This document shows positions 45,601-57,231 of a stretch of 64,000 bases of DNA, in pieces (the first letter of the stretch is position 1; each line of letters starts with the position of its first letter). The notes below the pieces were generated by a model that worked only from the letters and a program-made list of their open reading frames with translations, did not search any database and was not told the origin of the DNA. The stretch comes from CAVYXZ01 sp963772595 (GTDB taxonomy: Bacteria > Chloroflexota > Anaerolineae > Aggregatilineales > Phototrophicaceae), in NCBI GenBank assembly GCA_963772595.1, contig CAVYXZ010000016.1:372001-436000 (forward strand). The letters run 5' to 3'. The translations under genes and the position numbers were made by a program.

Positions 45601-46705
45601 TTACTCGCCGCCCGGTGCCAGTACCACGTCAGTGCGCTGCCAATCCTCACCCTTCACGTCGATGTCGGGATTCATGCTGGTCAGCATATCCAGCGCCGCC
45701 TGTGCCAGGTCGGTGCGGTAGGCGCTGTCTGGCGGGGCCTCGGTGATGACGCCACCTTCGGTCGCCACGTCAACCGTCTGTGCCCACAGGTCGGGGTCCA
45801 TGATGCCGATGCCATCGGGTGAGGGCCAGATCAGGGCGTTGATCTCGTTCAACTGCCAGCGCTGGTGACTCTCGCCGAGGGTCGTGCCATGATCGAGCAC
45901 GATGTTCACACAGTCGTCGAAGTTATCGCGGCAGTAAATCCAGCCTTCCATCGAAGCGGCGATGAATTTGGTGGCGATGTCTTCGTTGCCTTCTTCAGCC
46001 AGCCAGTCAGCATTGGTGAAGATGTGATCCTGAAGCATGGCGGTGCCGACATCGTTGAAGTTGATGACGTTCAGGTCTTCCGGCTGGTAGAGTTCGCCGG
46101 TATCCGGGTTGGTCTGTTCCAGACACCTGGGCATATTCGTTGTAGGTCATGGCCTCAGCGGCATCCAGCTCGCCGTTGAGCAGCAGCGACATATCGAAAG
46201 GCTGCTGGACGATGGTCACGTCGTCCGGGTTATCGGGGTCAATGCCGTTCCAGACGCATGGCGGCATAGAGTTCGTGCTCATTGCCGAAGCCCCAGGTGC
46301 CGATATTGCGACCCGCGAAATCGGCGACACTTTCGATACCGCTGTCCACGAAGGAGACTTCGAGCGTACCGCTGCGCTGGAAAATCTGCGCAATGTTGAC
46401 CAGATTGACGCCCTGCTCGTTGGATTCCAGCACTTTGGGCACCCAGGCGATGCCGAATTCCGCGCCACCTGAAGCGACGACCTGCTGCGGCACGATCTCG
46501 ACTGCGCCTTCCAGAATGGTCACGTCCAGGCCCATGTCCTCATAGAAGCCTTGGTCGAGCGCGGCAAAGTAGCCCGCGAACTGCGACTGTGCGACCCACT
46601 GCAATTGCAGGCGGACCGGGGTCAGGTCGTCCTGCGCGGCAGTGCCCGCGACGCTGCCCAGCAGCAGCGCTACCAAAACCAGTAAATGAGTCGTTTTTTG
46701 ACCAT
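45601..46705 (-). CDS. NMT1/SsuA-type ABC substrate-binding protein (frameshifted)
   Basis: About 368 residues after joining. The hydrophobic signal (LLVLVALLLGSVAGTAAQ) is followed by the family start VRLQLQWVAQSQFAGYFAAL and QGFYEDMGLDVTILEGAVE, as in ThiY/RibY/SsuA proteins. Further marks are VVASGGAEFGIAWVP, DFAGRNIGTWGFGNEHELYA and FDMSLLLNGELDAAEAMTYN. Frame changes lie near 46690, 46250 and 46130. ATG 46705 has a GGAGGACAGAA site; the alternative start 46733 lacks one. This family carries pyrimidine precursors, riboflavin, hydantoin-like or sulfonate ligands. With the neighbouring pyrimidine-catabolic genes a pyrimidine-type ligand is favoured by inference. Confidence 0.8.
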
Positions 46706-46834
46706 TTCTGTCCTCCAAAATCCTCTTGCACATAGCCGACTAGACAGCATATCAGCAAAGACACGGCAATGTTTTAGAAGTTATTCACTAAAGTTATGTC
46801 ACATGCTTTCGCATAGATACCACAAATTATAGCG

Positions 46835-47683
46835 TCATTTAGCCTGATTACCGCGCTGCGCGTGATACCAGGGCATCAGCAAGCGTTCGGCAAAAAGCAC
46901 AAGCAGATAGAAGGAGATGCCGATCAGCGAGGCCATCAGGATCGCCGTCCAGGCGCGGGCGAAGTTGAAACCGGCGGCTTCCTGCGTGATGAATACCCCC
47001 AGTGTAGCACGAGGTCCACCGAAGAATTCGGCCACGACTCGCGCCGATCAGACTGAGCGGACTGGCCACGCGCAGCGCGCTGAAGATATAGGGCAGCGCG
47101 TTGGGGATACGCAGGGCGCGCAGAATTTTGGTTGGACTGGCGGCATAGGAGTGCATGAGTTCAAGCTGACGCGGGTCGACCAGAGTCAGGCCGCGCACGG
47201 TGTTAATCATGGTCGGGAAAAAGACGATGATCGCCACAATCGCCATCTTGGAAACCGGGTTGGTGATGCCGAACCAGTTGTTCATGATCGGCGCGAAGGC
47301 GATGATCGGGACCGAATTGGCGGCAATGGCGAAGGGCATGGTCGCTTCGCTGACGACGGTCCAGCGCGCGGTAATCAGTGCCAGCAGAATGCCGGAGCCG
47401 CAGCCCAGGACAAAGCCGCCGAGCGCTTCGCGGAAGGTCGCGCCGGTTGCCTCGAAGAGCAATGAGGTGGATCGAGGGGTCCAGCAGCAGATTGCACCTC
47501 GCCCAGGAAGTCGGTCGAGGATCGCGCTGGGCCTGGGCAGCAGAAACTGCGGATGTTGAAGACGATCACCGATCAGTTCCCACAACAGCAGCACCGCCGA
47601 CGGCGACCAGAATTGTCGGCAGATAGTAGCGCAGGGTGCTGCGCGCGCGTTCGCCGAAGCTTTTGGTTTCGCTGAGCGCCATC
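46835..47683 (-). CDS. SsuC/ThiX-type ABC permease (three frameshifts)
   Basis: About 282 residues. Restored N-terminus MMALSETKSFGERA, then LRYYLPTILVAVG and VLLLWELIGD. The core has six helices and the ATPase-contact loop ELMHSYAASPTKILRALRIP after FFPTMINTVRGL. The C-terminal piece reads GFNFARAWTAILMASLIGIS and ends FAERLLMPWYHAQRGNQAK. Breaks near 47643, 47595 and 47040 are all +1. It lies 3 bp after the ATPase gene. It probably forms a heterodimer with the extended permease upstream. Confidence 0.8.
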
Positions 47684-47686
47684 ATG

Positions 47687-48476
47687 CTAAACCTCGTGAG
47701 CATCGCGCAGCAGCTCGCGCACGACTGTGGACCTTCTCGAAGAAGGCGTCACTGGCGCGGGTTTCGTTGTCGCGCGGATACGGCAAGTCGTTGTCGATAA
47801 TGTCGGTGATGCGGCCCGGACGCGGCGACATGACCACGATTTTGCTGGAGAGAAAGACCGCTTCGGCAATGCTGTGAGTCACGAAGACAACCGTCAGCCT
47901 GTGTCCGTTCCAGATTTTGCAGCAGTTCGTCGTTCATGCGCTCACGGGTGAATTCGTCCAGCGCGCCGAAGGGTTCGTCCATCAAGCAGCAGCGACGGCT
48001 CGAAGACCAGCGCGCGGGCGATGGAGACGCGCTGCTGCATCCCGCCGGAGAGCTGCCAGGGATAATGTTTGCCGAACTGTCGCCAGTTCGACCATCGCCA
48101 GCATGTTCTGTGCGCGGCGCTCCCGCTCGGCTTTGCGTAGCCCATGATCTCCAGTGGAAGCTGGACGTTCTTGCTGACGCGTGCGCCATTCATAGAGCGT
48201 GGCTGCCTGGAATACCATGCCATAATCGCGATCGAGCCGGGCCTGATGCGGCGATTTGCCGTTGATGACCAGGTCGCCGCTGGTGGGCTGGATCAGGTCG
48301 CCAATCAGGCGCAGCAGGGTCGATTTGCCGCAGCCGGACGGTCCGATCAATGAGATGAATTCACCGGCCTGCGCAACCAGGTTGATATCTTGCAGGGCGA
48401 CGACGGCATTCTCCGCGCCAGGATTGAATACCTTACTGAGTGACTGTGCTGTGATGGCCGGGATAGTTTCAGACAT
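47687..48476 (-). CDS. SsuB/TauB-type ABC transporter ATPase (several frameshifts)
   Basis: About 262 residues after joining. Walker A FISLIGPSGCGKSTLLRLIG is intact in the first segment. The signature LSGGMQQRVSIARALVFEPS and Walker B/D-loop residues (MDEPFGALDEFTRERMNDEL) are in later frames, and MTHSIAEAVFLSSKIVVMS contains the H-loop. Breaks near 48180, 48080, 47985, 47900 and 47728 are all consistent with one extra base each. The restored end is VVRELLRDAHEV with stop at 47687. It energises the two flanking permeases. Confidence 0.78.
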
Positions 48477-48478
48477 GC

Positions 48479-50211
48479 TTAGCCCTTATTCAGGTAACGG
48501 CCCAGGACGAGCTGCTCGATCAGGCTGACGATCACAAAGAAGATGATGCCGATCGGTAGCGGCCATGACGATAGAGGCCCAGAGCTTGGGCGTGGAGATC
48601 AGGCTGTAATCCGAACTGAAGTCGAGAATAGCGCGGCCCAGACCATCCGCCAATGCCGGACGGCAGTTCGCCGATGATCGCGCCGACCACGCTGGCGGTC
48701 GCTGAGACTTTGAGCGCGGTGAAGATGTAGGGCAGGGCCGCCGGGAAACGCAGCTTCCAGAGAATGGTCCAGCGGCTGGCGGCGTAGCTCTGGCAGCAGT
48801 TCGACCTCGGTCGGTTTAGGCGAGAGCAGGCCGCGCAGAGTGTTGATCGTCACCGGAAAAAAGGTGAGATAGGCGGCGATCACCGCAACGGAGGTCTGAC
48901 TGGCACCTAGCCAGATGACTACCATCGGCGCAATCGCCAGAATCGGCACCGTCTGCGAGGCCACCACGTAGGGCAGCAGCGAGCGTTCGAGCAGGCGCGA
49001 ATGCGCGAAGAGAGTTCCCAGCACAAAACCGAGACCCGCGCCGATCAGGAAGCCAAAGAGCGCCTCGCCCCAGGTATAAGCTCCGGCGTCGGCCAGGATC
49101 TCGACCAGAAGCCGTGAGCCATTGCGCCGAGCGGGCTGCAAGAAGGCTTCGGCAATGCTCTGCAAATGCGGCAGGTTCAGGTCGTTCAGGATTTTGAGAT
49201 CAAGCAGCACCAGATGCCTGCTCTCGGCCAGATAGCTCTCCTGGGCGTATTCGCCCGCTGACGGTGCCTATCGTGGCCGATTTCGAGCGGGCTGACCGAC
49301 GGCCATTCGGCAGTATGGTCGGCTTGCACGGCTACCGCCAGGCGTCCTGAAAAGGCAGGCTCGATGACAAAAGGGCCGAGCGTCATGCTGCGGTCCTGAG
49401 TATCCAGGTAGCGGAGCTGCGGATAGGTGGTCCTGGCGGGATCAATATCCTCGTCGGCGGGAAATGGAGCCATGTTGTCGGCCAGATCGCGGCGGTCGAG
49501 GACGACAGCGCTCACGTCACCGGCGGCGAGGGCATCCAGGCTGTCTGCAATGCTTGGGTAGGCGGTATAGGTCCAGGGAGGCTGCGCGACCGTGATCTCA
49601 TAATTGGTCGAGGCGGCGAAGCGCTTGTCAGCTTCCCAGAATACAAAAAGTACGCTCATCGCCACGATAAAGCCGACGATGCGCGAGGTCTTGGCCGGTC
49701 CCATGACGAGGCCGATCAGTAGTGCGACGATCCCCAACAGCACCCAGCCAACGAGGTCCGGCGCGGTCAGGGTAAATAAGAGCAGGTCCAGGCCGACCAG
49801 CGAAATGACCAGCGGGAGCACCGAGCGTTGGGGTTGAACAAAAACCAGCAGCAGCCCGGCCACTGCACACAGCGCCATGACTATGATCCACACCACCAGG
49901 GTATTTCGCATAGTCACGAGCAAGATGGCCGGGTCGAGGGTATCCTCATCAATGGACTGTGCCCAATGCTCAGCATAGAGCGCCAGCGGCGACACGATCT
50001 CGTCTTCGCCGGTCTGGTCCGCCATCCAGAGTGCAAGCTGGCCGAGCGTAGAGTCGCGCAGCGTGTCATCCTCAGGGGTCAGCGTCAGGAAGCGCCCACC
50101 AAGCAAGCCAACGATCCCCAACGCCAATACGACGCAGGCGATCATGCCTGCTTTAGAGAGTGACAGGCGTGGCTCGGAGAGGCTGGTCGATTCTGCGACG
50201 ATGCTGGTCAT
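48479..50211 (-). CDS. SsuC-type ABC permease with a large N-terminal extension (frameshifts)
   Basis: About 575 residues, twice the family length. Residues 1-200 hold about five membrane helices (MIACVVLALGIVGLLGG, TLVVWIIVMALCAVAGLLLV, LDLLLFTLTAPDLVGWVLLG, IVGFIVAMSVLFVFW). Residues 200-320 form an extracytoplasmic region with SIADSLDALAAGDVSAVVLD and, after frame correction, TIGTVSGEYAQESYLAES, both resembling parts of periplasmic-binding domains. The normal permease core follows (TWGEALFGFLIGAGLGFVLG, FFPVTINTLRGL), ending LGRYLNKG. Breaks near 49270, 49245, 48790, 48655 and 48560. First gene of the operon, 2 bp before the ATPase. Confidence 0.72.
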
Positions 50212-50342
50212 AGCAAGAGTTTAGCGATGGAATGCTCGCAAATCTTCGGTAAAAGTAACAAAGTCTATCACAGGTGGCGGGGAATTCGCTACAAATGTGG
50301 TAAGATGACCATCTATAAATCTATGATCTTGAGGGCCGAAAA

Positions 50343-51791
50343 ATGACACGGAAAATGCAAAATTACGCAGGTGGCGAGTGGCTTGAGTCGGATACTGAGA
50401 CGTACATTCCGGTGTATGACCCGGCAAGCTGCGAGGTGCTGGCAGACTGCCCCGACTCGACCGTTGAGGACGTCAACGCGGTGGTCGCGGCAGCGCGTGA
50501 GGGCTTCGCCGAATGGCGGCGGACGCCGGTGCTTAGCCGTGCCCAGTACATGCACCACTTCAAGAATCTGGTCGAAGAAAACTTCGAGCGCATCGCCAAA
50601 GTGGTCGTCGAAGAAAACGGCAAGACTGTCGATGAGGCGCGCGGGGAGATCCGGCGTGGCATCGAGAGCATCGACTTTGCCATGAGCGTGCCGGTGTTGA
50701 TGCGCAGCGACGGTGTGGAGGACATCAGTTCCGGTATCGACGAGACGACCCTGCGCCAGCCTGCTGGGGTTTTCGTGGCGATTACACCCTTCAATTTCCC
50801 CTTCATGGTTCCGCTGTGGTTCCTGCCGACGGCGATCACCTGCGGCAATGCCTTCATCCTCAAGCCCTCACCGCAGACACCGCTGAGCGCGGAATTGATG
50901 TTCGAACTGCTGGACGAGATCGACCTGCCAGAAGGTGTGGTCAATCTGGTGCATGGTGGTGTTCCGGCGGCTAATGCCCTGATGCAGCACCCGGACGTGA
51001 CCGGCGTGTCCTTTGTAGGGTCCAGCCCGGTGGCGAAGATCATCTACGAAACCTGTACCGCCAATGGCAAGCGAGTGCAGGCCCAGGGTGGGGCCAAGAA
51101 CTACATCGCGGTCATGCCGGATGCCAACATGGAAGCCACAGTCAAGAACGTGATGGGCGCGGCCTACGGTTGCGCCGGGCAGCGCTGTCTGGCGGCGGCG
51201 GTCGCGGTGGGCGTGGGCGATGCCTATGACACAATGCGCGACGAATTGGTGCGGCAGGCCAGCACCCTTCAGGTCGGTTACGGCCTGGACGAGACGACTC
51301 AGATGGGCAGCATCGTCAGCCACGCTGCCCAGGAACGCATCGAGAAGATGATCCAGCAGGGAGTGAACGAAGGCGCGGAAGTGATCCTCGACGGTCGGGG
51401 TATGAAAGTCGCAGGCTATGAAGAAGGGGCTTTCGTCGGGCCGACGATTATCGCAGGTGTCAAGCCGGGCATGTCGGTAGCGACCGAAGAAATCTTCGGG
51501 CCGGTGCTGTCGCTGATGAAAGCCGACTCCTTCGAGGAAGCGGTCGAGATCATCAACAACAGTCACTATGGCAACGCTGCCAGTATCTTCACCAGTAACG
51601 GAAAGTACGCGCGTGATTTCGCTTACAGCGTCAACGCGGGTAACATCGGCGTCAATATCGGCGTGGCTGCGCCGTCGGCTTCCTTCCCCTTCGGCGGCCA
51701 GAAGGACTCTTTCTTCGGCGATCTGCACGGGCAGGGTAGTGACTCGATTGAGTTCTACACCGAGCGCAAGATCTTGATCGAACGTTGGTGA
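50343..51791 (+). CDS. mmsA: CoA-acylating methylmalonate/malonate-semialdehyde dehydrogenase
   Basis: A 482-residue aldehyde dehydrogenase of the MmsA type. Diagnostic features are QAQGGAKNYIAVMPDANME, the catalytic Cys282 in GCAGQRCLAAA, EEIFGPVL, and the C-terminal FPFGGQKDSFFGDLHGQG followed by IEFYTERK. MmsA converts malonate semialdehyde or methylmalonate semialdehyde plus CoA and NAD+ to acetyl- or propionyl-CoA and CO2. Here it heads the pyrimidine-degradation genes, where malonate semialdehyde from beta-alanine is the likely substrate. The beta-alanine aminotransferase is not in the window. Confidence 0.92.
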   Translation: MTRKMQNYAGGEWLESDTETYIPVYDPASCEVLADCPDSTVEDVNAVVAAAREGFAEWRRTPVLSRAQYMHHFKNLVEENFERIAKVVVEENGKTVDEARGEIRRGIESIDFAMSVPVLMRSDGVEDISSGIDETTLRQPAGVFVAITPFNFPFMVPLWFLPTAITCGNAFILKPSPQTPLSAELMFELLDEIDLPEGVVNLVHGGVPAANALMQHPDVTGVSFVGSSPVAKIIYETCTANGKRVQAQGGAKNYIAVMPDANMEATVKNVMGAAYGCAGQRCLAAAVAVGVGDAYDTMRDELVRQASTLQVGYGLDETTQMGSIVSHAAQERIEKMIQQGVNEGAEVILDGRGMKVAGYEEGAFVGPTIIAGVKPGMSVATEEIFGPVLSLMKADSFEEAVEIINNSHYGNAASIFTSNGKYARDFAYSVNAGNIGVNIGVAAPSASFPFGGQKDSFFGDLHGQGSDSIEFYTERKILIERW

Positions 51792-52153
51792 TGCAGATGG
51801 CTTCGCTGAACACCTTTGGCGCAATCTTGACCTATGCGATTGATCTGGAGTCGCGGCTGGCGGCTTACTACACAGCTCTGGGCAATGCGGACCGCTCGGC
51901 AGAAGCTGATGGACGCCGGGCACGCCTGGAACGAGTACGCCGCGAAAACGTGGTCGAGATCACGCTGGAACCGATTGAGGGTCTGGACGAGTCGAACTAC
52001 GCGCTGAACCTGGACGATCAGTCACCCGCCGGTCAGATGGCTGTGGAGCAGACCGCCGTTCGCTTCTACGCAGACGTCGCACCGAAGATCAATGTGCGGC
52101 AGGCGCAGCGGGCATTGGAACGCTGTGGCAAGGCCCACGCAGCGCTCGTCTGA
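51791..52153 (+). CDS. Small helical protein of unknown function downstream of mmsA
   Basis: 120 residues from an ATG that overlaps the mmsA stop by one base (TGATG), so translation is coupled. The N-terminal helix AILTYAIDLESRLAAYYTAL looks like the first helix of ferritin/rubrerythrin-like four-helix proteins, with an acidic residue and paired Tyr. The second half is charged and ends in an Arg/Gln-rich helix (VRQAQRALERCGKAHAAL). The full set of di-iron ligands is not evident. It probably folds as a four-helix bundle, perhaps an accessory to the pathway; no function is claimed. Confidence 0.55.
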   Translation: MQMASLNTFGAILTYAIDLESRLAAYYTALGNADRSAEADGRRARLERVRRENVVEITLEPIEGLDESNYALNLDDQSPAGQMAVEQTAVRFYADVAPKINVRQAQRALERCGKAHAALV

Positions 52154-52164
52154 GCTACCTGAAT

Positions 52165-52192
52165 TTGAAACTGCGGCAACGCTGGCTATAAT
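52165..52192 (+). promoter_or_regulatory. Sigma70-type promoter of the ureidopropionase-LLM-dihydropyrimidinase operon
   Basis: TTGAAA (52165-52170) and a perfect TATAAT (52187-52192) with a 16-bp spacer, 34 bp upstream of the ureidopropionase start. One of the best promoters in the window. Confidence 0.65.
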
Positions 52193-52225
52193 CACGGAAT
52201 CACAGGATGAACAAGGAGTTGAGCC

Positions 52226-53095
52226 ATGAGTGACGAGAGCCGGATTGTCCGGGCAGCCCTGATCCAGGCCGAATGGACCGGTGATAAGGACTCCATGATC
52301 GAGAAGCATGTCGAATACGCCAAGAAAGCCGCCGACCAGGGCGCGCAGGTGATGTGCTTCCAGGAACTGTTCTACGGCCCGTATTTCTGCCAGGTGCAGG
52401 ATACGGAGTTCTATGGCTACACCGAAGCGATCCCTGACGGACCGACCACCGAAAAGATGCAGAAGCTTGCCAAGGACCTCAACATGGTGCTGGTCGTGCC
52501 GATGTACGAACAGGATGGCGTCGGCGTCTACTACAACACCGCCGCTGTGATCGACGCCGATGGGACTTATAAAGGCAAGTACCGCAAGACGCATATCCCG
52601 CACCAGCCCGGTTTTTGGGAGAAATTCTATTTCCGTCCCGGCAACCTGGGCTATCCCGTTTTCGATACGGCGGTAGGCAAGGTGGGCGTTTACATCTGCC
52701 ATGACCGCCACTTTCCGGAAGGTGCGCGCGCATTGGGTCTTAATGGCGCGGAAATGGTCTTCATTCCTTCGGCCACCTCGCGCGGCCTGAGCCAGCATCT
52801 GTGGCGCATCGAGCAGACCTCGCACGCCATCTTCAACACCTACTTTGTCGGGACGATCAACCGCGTCGGCATTGAACCCTTTGGCGACGATGATTTCTAC
52901 GGCGAGAGCTACTTCTGTGATCCGAAAGGTCAGTTCATCGGCGACCTGGCAAGTGCTCACGATGAGGAACTGATCGTCCGGGACCTTGATCTGAGCATGA
53001 TCCAGCAGGTGCGCGATACCTGGCACTTCTACTTCAACCGCCGCCCCGACCAATATGGTCTGCTGGTACAGGATACGGTGTCGGCCAAATCATAA
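52226..53095 (+). CDS. Beta-ureidopropionase/N-carbamoylputrescine amidase-type nitrilase
   Basis: A 289-residue nitrilase-superfamily enzyme. The catalytic triad is clear: Glu47 in MCFQELFYGPYFCQ, Lys121 in YKGKYRKTHIPH and Cys158 in GVYICHDRHFPEGARALGL. The F-x-P-G-N and GLSQHLWRIEQ regions match the N-carbamoyl-beta-alanine / N-carbamoylputrescine amidase branch. With a dihydropyrimidinase gene two positions downstream, N-carbamoyl-beta-alanine to beta-alanine, CO2 and ammonia is the most likely reaction. A strong AAGGAG site precedes it. Confidence 0.88.
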   Translation: MSDESRIVRAALIQAEWTGDKDSMIEKHVEYAKKAADQGAQVMCFQELFYGPYFCQVQDTEFYGYTEAIPDGPTTEKMQKLAKDLNMVLVVPMYEQDGVGVYYNTAAVIDADGTYKGKYRKTHIPHQPGFWEKFYFRPGNLGYPVFDTAVGKVGVYICHDRHFPEGARALGLNGAEMVFIPSATSRGLSQHLWRIEQTSHAIFNTYFVGTINRVGIEPFGDDDFYGESYFCDPKGQFIGDLASAHDEELIVRDLDLSMIQQVRDTWHFYFNRRPDQYGLLVQDTVSAKS

Positions 53096-53107
53096 TTGGG
53101 GGAAGTT

Positions 53108-54103
<996 letters not shown>

Positions 54104-54117
54104 GCAAGGAGTGGATA

Positions 54118-55597
54118 ATGGGTAAGTTATTCAAGAACGGCACCATCGTCACCGCGAGCGACATGGTTCAAGGCGATTTGCTGGTCGAAGGCGAAGTGAT
54201 TACGCTGATCGGCAAGGATATCGACAGCGCAGGCCATGAGGTCATCGATTGCAGCGGCATGTATCTCATGCCCGGCGGGATCGACGTGCATACGCATCTC
54301 GAACTGCCCTTTGGCGGGACCGTCAGCAATGACGATTTCGATACCGGCCACATGGCGGCAGCCTTCGGTGGCACGACCTGCCACATCGACTTTGTGATTC
54401 AACCCATCGGCGGCTCGCTGCATGACGGCCTGGAGACCTGGCGCAAGAAATCCGCCCATCTGGCGCAGATCGACTACGGCTTCCACATGGCCGTGACCGA
54501 CCTCAACGACGAGGTGATGGCGGAAATCCCGACGATGGTGGATGAGGGCATCACCAGCCTGAAGCTGTTTATGGCTTACAAAGGCGTATTCATGGTGGAT
54601 GATGCTACACTCTACAACACTATGCGTGTGGCCGCCGATCATGGCATGATCGTGATGGTCCACGCCGAGAACGGCGACGTCGAAGCGGCGCTGACCCCGG
54701 CCTTGCTGGCTGAAGGCAAGACGGACCCGGTGTATCATGCGTCATCACGCCCGCCGGAGATTGAAGGCGAGGCGACCAATCGTGCGGTGGTCATGTCTGG
54801 CCTGACTGGCTGCCCGCTGTACGTGGTCCACATGACCTGTGAAGAGTCAATTGGCGCGCTGCGGCGAGGCCGTGCGCTGGGCTACCCGGTGATGGGCGAG
54901 ACCTGCACGCAGTATCTCTTCCTGACGGTCGATGAGAAATCTGGCTGCTCCAGGTTTCGAGGGGGCCAAGTACGTCTGCTCGCCGCCGATCCGTACGACG
55001 CACGATCAGGATATATTGTGGCAGGCGCTGCGCGACCACACGCTGCAAGTGGTCAGCACCGATCACTGCGATTTCTGGTACCAGGGCGGGGTCGGCCCCT
55101 GGAAAGAGTGGATGGACAGCCATGCGGGCGGTGACTGGGTTGAGTACGAGAAACAAGACGCCACCTACCGCCGTCCAGGCAAAGAACTGGGCAAGGGCAA
55201 TTTCGCCAAGATCCCGAACGGGATGCCCGGTCTGGAAGAGCGCATGATGGTCATGTGGGAGCATGGCGTGAACCAGGGCCATTTCTCCCCGACTCGTTTT
55301 GTGGAATTGAACTGCACCAACCCGGCCAAGATTTTCGGCATGTACCCGCGCAAAGGCACGCTGTCGGTTGGCTCGGACGCGGACATTGTCGTCTGGGACC
55401 CGGAATTGGAGCACGTGCTGAGCGTCGAAACGACTCACATGCGTATCGACTACATCGTCTACGAAGGGATGCCCGTCAAAGGCAAGCCGGTCAAGGTCTA
55501 CCAGCGCGGCAATCTGCTGGTGGATGGCGAGACCTGGTTGGGCAAGAACGGCAACGGCCAGTTTATTGAGCGTCAGCCCCACGCCCCCGTGCTGTAA
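54118..55597 (+). CDS. Dihydropyrimidinase (D-hydantoinase), one frameshift
   Basis: About 492 residues after correction. Amidohydrolase marks are GGIDVHTHLELPFGG (H-x-H zinc ligands), the carboxylated Lys in GITSLKLFMAYKG, HAENGD, and VVSTDHCDFWYQGG with the metal Asp. The frame changes at about 54943; reading GAGAAATCTGG as GAGAATCTGG gives VDENLAAPGFEGAKYVCSPP, the expected sequence. It hydrolyses dihydrouracil/dihydrothymine or hydantoins to N-carbamoyl amino acids, the substrate type for the ureidopropionase two genes upstream. AAGGAGTGGATA ribosome-binding site. Confidence 0.9.
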
Positions 55598-55605
55598 AGG
55601 GGATT

Positions 55606-57226
55606 GTGACCACAGTCGCGGAGCCTGCTGCACGGAGCCAGCCAGCAGGAATTAACCTGAAGCGAGCCGACGGGCTGGCGGCCTTTGTCATTGGCCTGCT
55701 TGGTTTATGCGCCTATTGTGCCAGCTTAGCGCCTGACTTGCTCTACGGCGACAGCGCTGAATTCCAGACTCTGGCTTACACCTGGGCGACCACGCATCCC
55801 ACCGGCTACCCGGTTTATCTGATCCTGGCGCGGCTGGTAGGGCTGCTGCCGCTCAATTCGCCCGCCTGGCGCATCAGTTTCTTCTCAGCGGCTGGGCGCC
55901 GCACTGACTCTAGCTTTCGTCTACCTCATCGCCCGACACTTTACCCGGCGCGGCCCGGCCTTGTTTGCCAGCGCGGTCCTGCTGATCTCCTATACGCTGT
56001 GGTCGCAGAGCATCATCGCCGAAGTCTATACGCCTGCCACCGCACTGCTGACGCTGGTGCTGTTTCTGCTGCTGCGCTGGTCGGATCAGCCGCTGGAACG
56101 CCGCCGATTACTGTTTGCTGCTGCCTTTCTGAGCAGTTTGGGCCTGGGTGTGCATCTGTTCAGCCTGATGCTGCTGGGACCGGCTGCCGTCGTGTTTGTG
56201 CTGTGGACTGTGTTCAGCAGCCCGAATGCGCGCAAGCGCTGGCGTGTACTGCTGGGATTAGCCGCTGCCGGGGCTGTTGGGGGCGTGCTGCTGTTTTTCC
56301 TGCTGTTTCTGTGCATTGATTCGCGCCCGACGCCGACCAGTTTCTACGCGGTCAGCCTGTACCCCTCGCGCGATGCCTTTGGCCTGGATGAAGCGGATTT
56401 CAGTAACCGTTTGGGGCGCTTCTGGTGGAGCGTCACTGGCCTGCAATGGCGTGACCGGATGCTGTCGCCCGATGTGAACTACGGCGAGCAGGCGGACGAG
56501 TTCTTCAACACGCTGCTGCCGCGTGAATTCGCGCCCCCGGCGCTGCTTCTGGCCGGGTTAGGGCTGCTGATCACCTGGCTGCGGAGGCGGCGTCAGGTGA
56601 CACTGCTGGCGCTGACTCTGCTGCCCGCCTTCTTCAGCGCGCTGTTCTATGACCCTGGCGACAAGTTCATCTTTTATCTACCGACCTATATCCTGCTGGC
56701 GGTCTTCATGGCGATTGCGCTTGATCGGCTGGTGGGTTGGCTGGAGCGCATTGTGCCTCTGCGCCGGATCGCGCAGCCGTGTCTGGTCGCGCTTCTGCTG
56801 GTGCTCTGCATTCAACCGGTGGCGAGCGCGCGCTGGCAAGCCATGCAGACGGGCAATGCTGCTTTTGTCGAAGAACGCTACCCATATCCAGACGATTTGA
56901 CTGAGCCGCGCCGGGTCGCCGCCTGTGTGATCGACGCGGTCGAACCGAATGCGCTCATTCTGGCCGACTGGCGTCAGCTCTGGGCGATCTATTATCTGGC
57001 GCAGGTGAAAAATCAGGCACCTGATCTGATCCTGTACGAGCCGCGCCCTTACGGCACTGTCGAAGTGACTGATTCGCTGCTGGCGGATATTCGTGCCGCG
57101 CTAGACGCCGGACGACCTGTCTATACCGACAATCGTGATCGCCGCCTGCGCAGCAGCTTTACCTTGCGTCCCTTCGCGGTCGTGTGTCCGGGCTATGCGC
57201 TGTCAGCGCTGAGCGCGCGCAGCTGA
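55606..57226 (+). CDS. DUF2723/GT-C-type polytopic membrane protein (one frameshift)
   Basis: About 540 residues starting with GTG at 55606, 8 bp after the dihydropyrimidinase stop. The first helix is followed by LLYGDSAEFQTLAYTWATTH and PTGYPVYLILARLVGLLP, the DUF2723 signature with the acidic residue expected at the catalytic loop of GT-C glycosyltransferases. About ten further membrane helices follow, then a soluble C-terminal region. The frame changes near 55898 (GG read as G gives ALGAALTLAFVYLIARHF). It likely transfers a lipid-linked sugar to proteins or envelope polymers; acceptor unknown. Confidence 0.75.
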
Positions 57227-57231
57227 GCCGC

